Assembly (NCBI GenBank): GCA_036265005.1
Contig: DATAPW010000374.1
Span: forward strand, 1 to 64,000
Direction of reading: 5' to 3'
DNA from: JAMXLO01 sp036265005
GTDB taxonomy: Bacteria > Pseudomonadota > Alphaproteobacteria > Acetobacterales > Acetobacteraceae
Length of the DNA: 64,000 nucleotides
Positions 63,972 through 64,000 of this stretch are shown here, piece after piece (the first letter of the stretch is position 1; every line of letters begins with the position of its first letter). A program made the translations under genes and the position numbers. The notes under the pieces were generated by a model that was not told where the DNA came from, did no database searches, and saw only the letters and a list, made by a program, of their open reading frames with translations.

Positions 63972-64000
63972 CGTTCGCCCCGGCCGATGGCGGAATGCGC

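Overview
The window is GC-rich (roughly two-thirds G+C by eye), densely coded DNA from an alphaproteobacterium. The combination of zapA - 6S RNA - 5-formyl-THF cyclo-ligase, yebC near ruvCAB, the complete ybgC-tolQRAB-pal-cpoB block and ftsH-folP-glmM-thiD, plus an archaeal-type class I fructose-bisphosphate aldolase next to thiE, suggests Rhodospirillales and probably Acetobacteraceae. That placement is an inference from gene order and protein flavour; no rRNA is present. No tRNA, rRNA, CRISPR array, prophage or transposase was recognised.

Region 1 (1-8.1 kb): a partial acyltransferase, a minus-strand operon fba-thiE-GAF, the zapA/6S RNA/fau neighbourhood, a YmdB-type phosphodiesterase and a GH15 glucoamylase. 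Region 2 (8.2-29 kb) is mostly chromosomal core: an SRPBCC/ArsR pair with two GCAACC-N4-GGTTGC operators, yebC, a cyclase-like membrane domain that has lost its catalytic part, a GST, ruvCAB with a palindromic repeat coded into the RuvB N-terminus, the Tol-Pal system, tilS, ftsH, folP, glmM, thiD, and a convergent MoxR/VWA (CoxD/CoxE-like) pair.

Region 3 (29-41 kb) is accessory catabolism. A perfect 32-bp palindrome lies between the MoxR gene and a + strand operon of acyl-CoA dehydrogenase, succinyl-CoA-ligase-like beta and alpha subunits, a class III CoA-transferase and an SMP-30 lactonase. An HpcH/HpaI aldolase, a 2-hydroxyacid dehydrogenase broken by an internal deletion, an orphan molybdopterin hydroxylase large subunit, a RidA protein, a stand-alone Lrp sensor domain and an M28 peptidase with an altered active site follow. 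Region 4 (41-46.6 kb) is a peptide/nickel-type ABC importer operon whose binding protein appears circularly permuted.

Region 5 (46.7-59.8 kb) is the most unusual part: three transcription units carrying three NtaA/SnaA/DszA-type flavin monooxygenases, a polar-amino-acid-type ABC importer split between two convergent operons, a TauD dioxygenase, an ADP-forming acyl-CoA synthetase, an amidohydrolase-fold protein lacking every expected metal ligand, two Asp/Glu-racemase-fold proteins and an SDR. The two convergent operons share a near-identical 18-bp palindrome placed over a -10 box, so they look co-regulated. The likely job is uptake and oxidative breakdown of a small nitrogen- or sulfur-containing compound; the substrate cannot be read from sequence. 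Region 6 (60-64 kb) holds a small unknown gene divergent from an acetolactate-synthase-like ThDP enzyme, and a TPR/glycosyltransferase-like protein.
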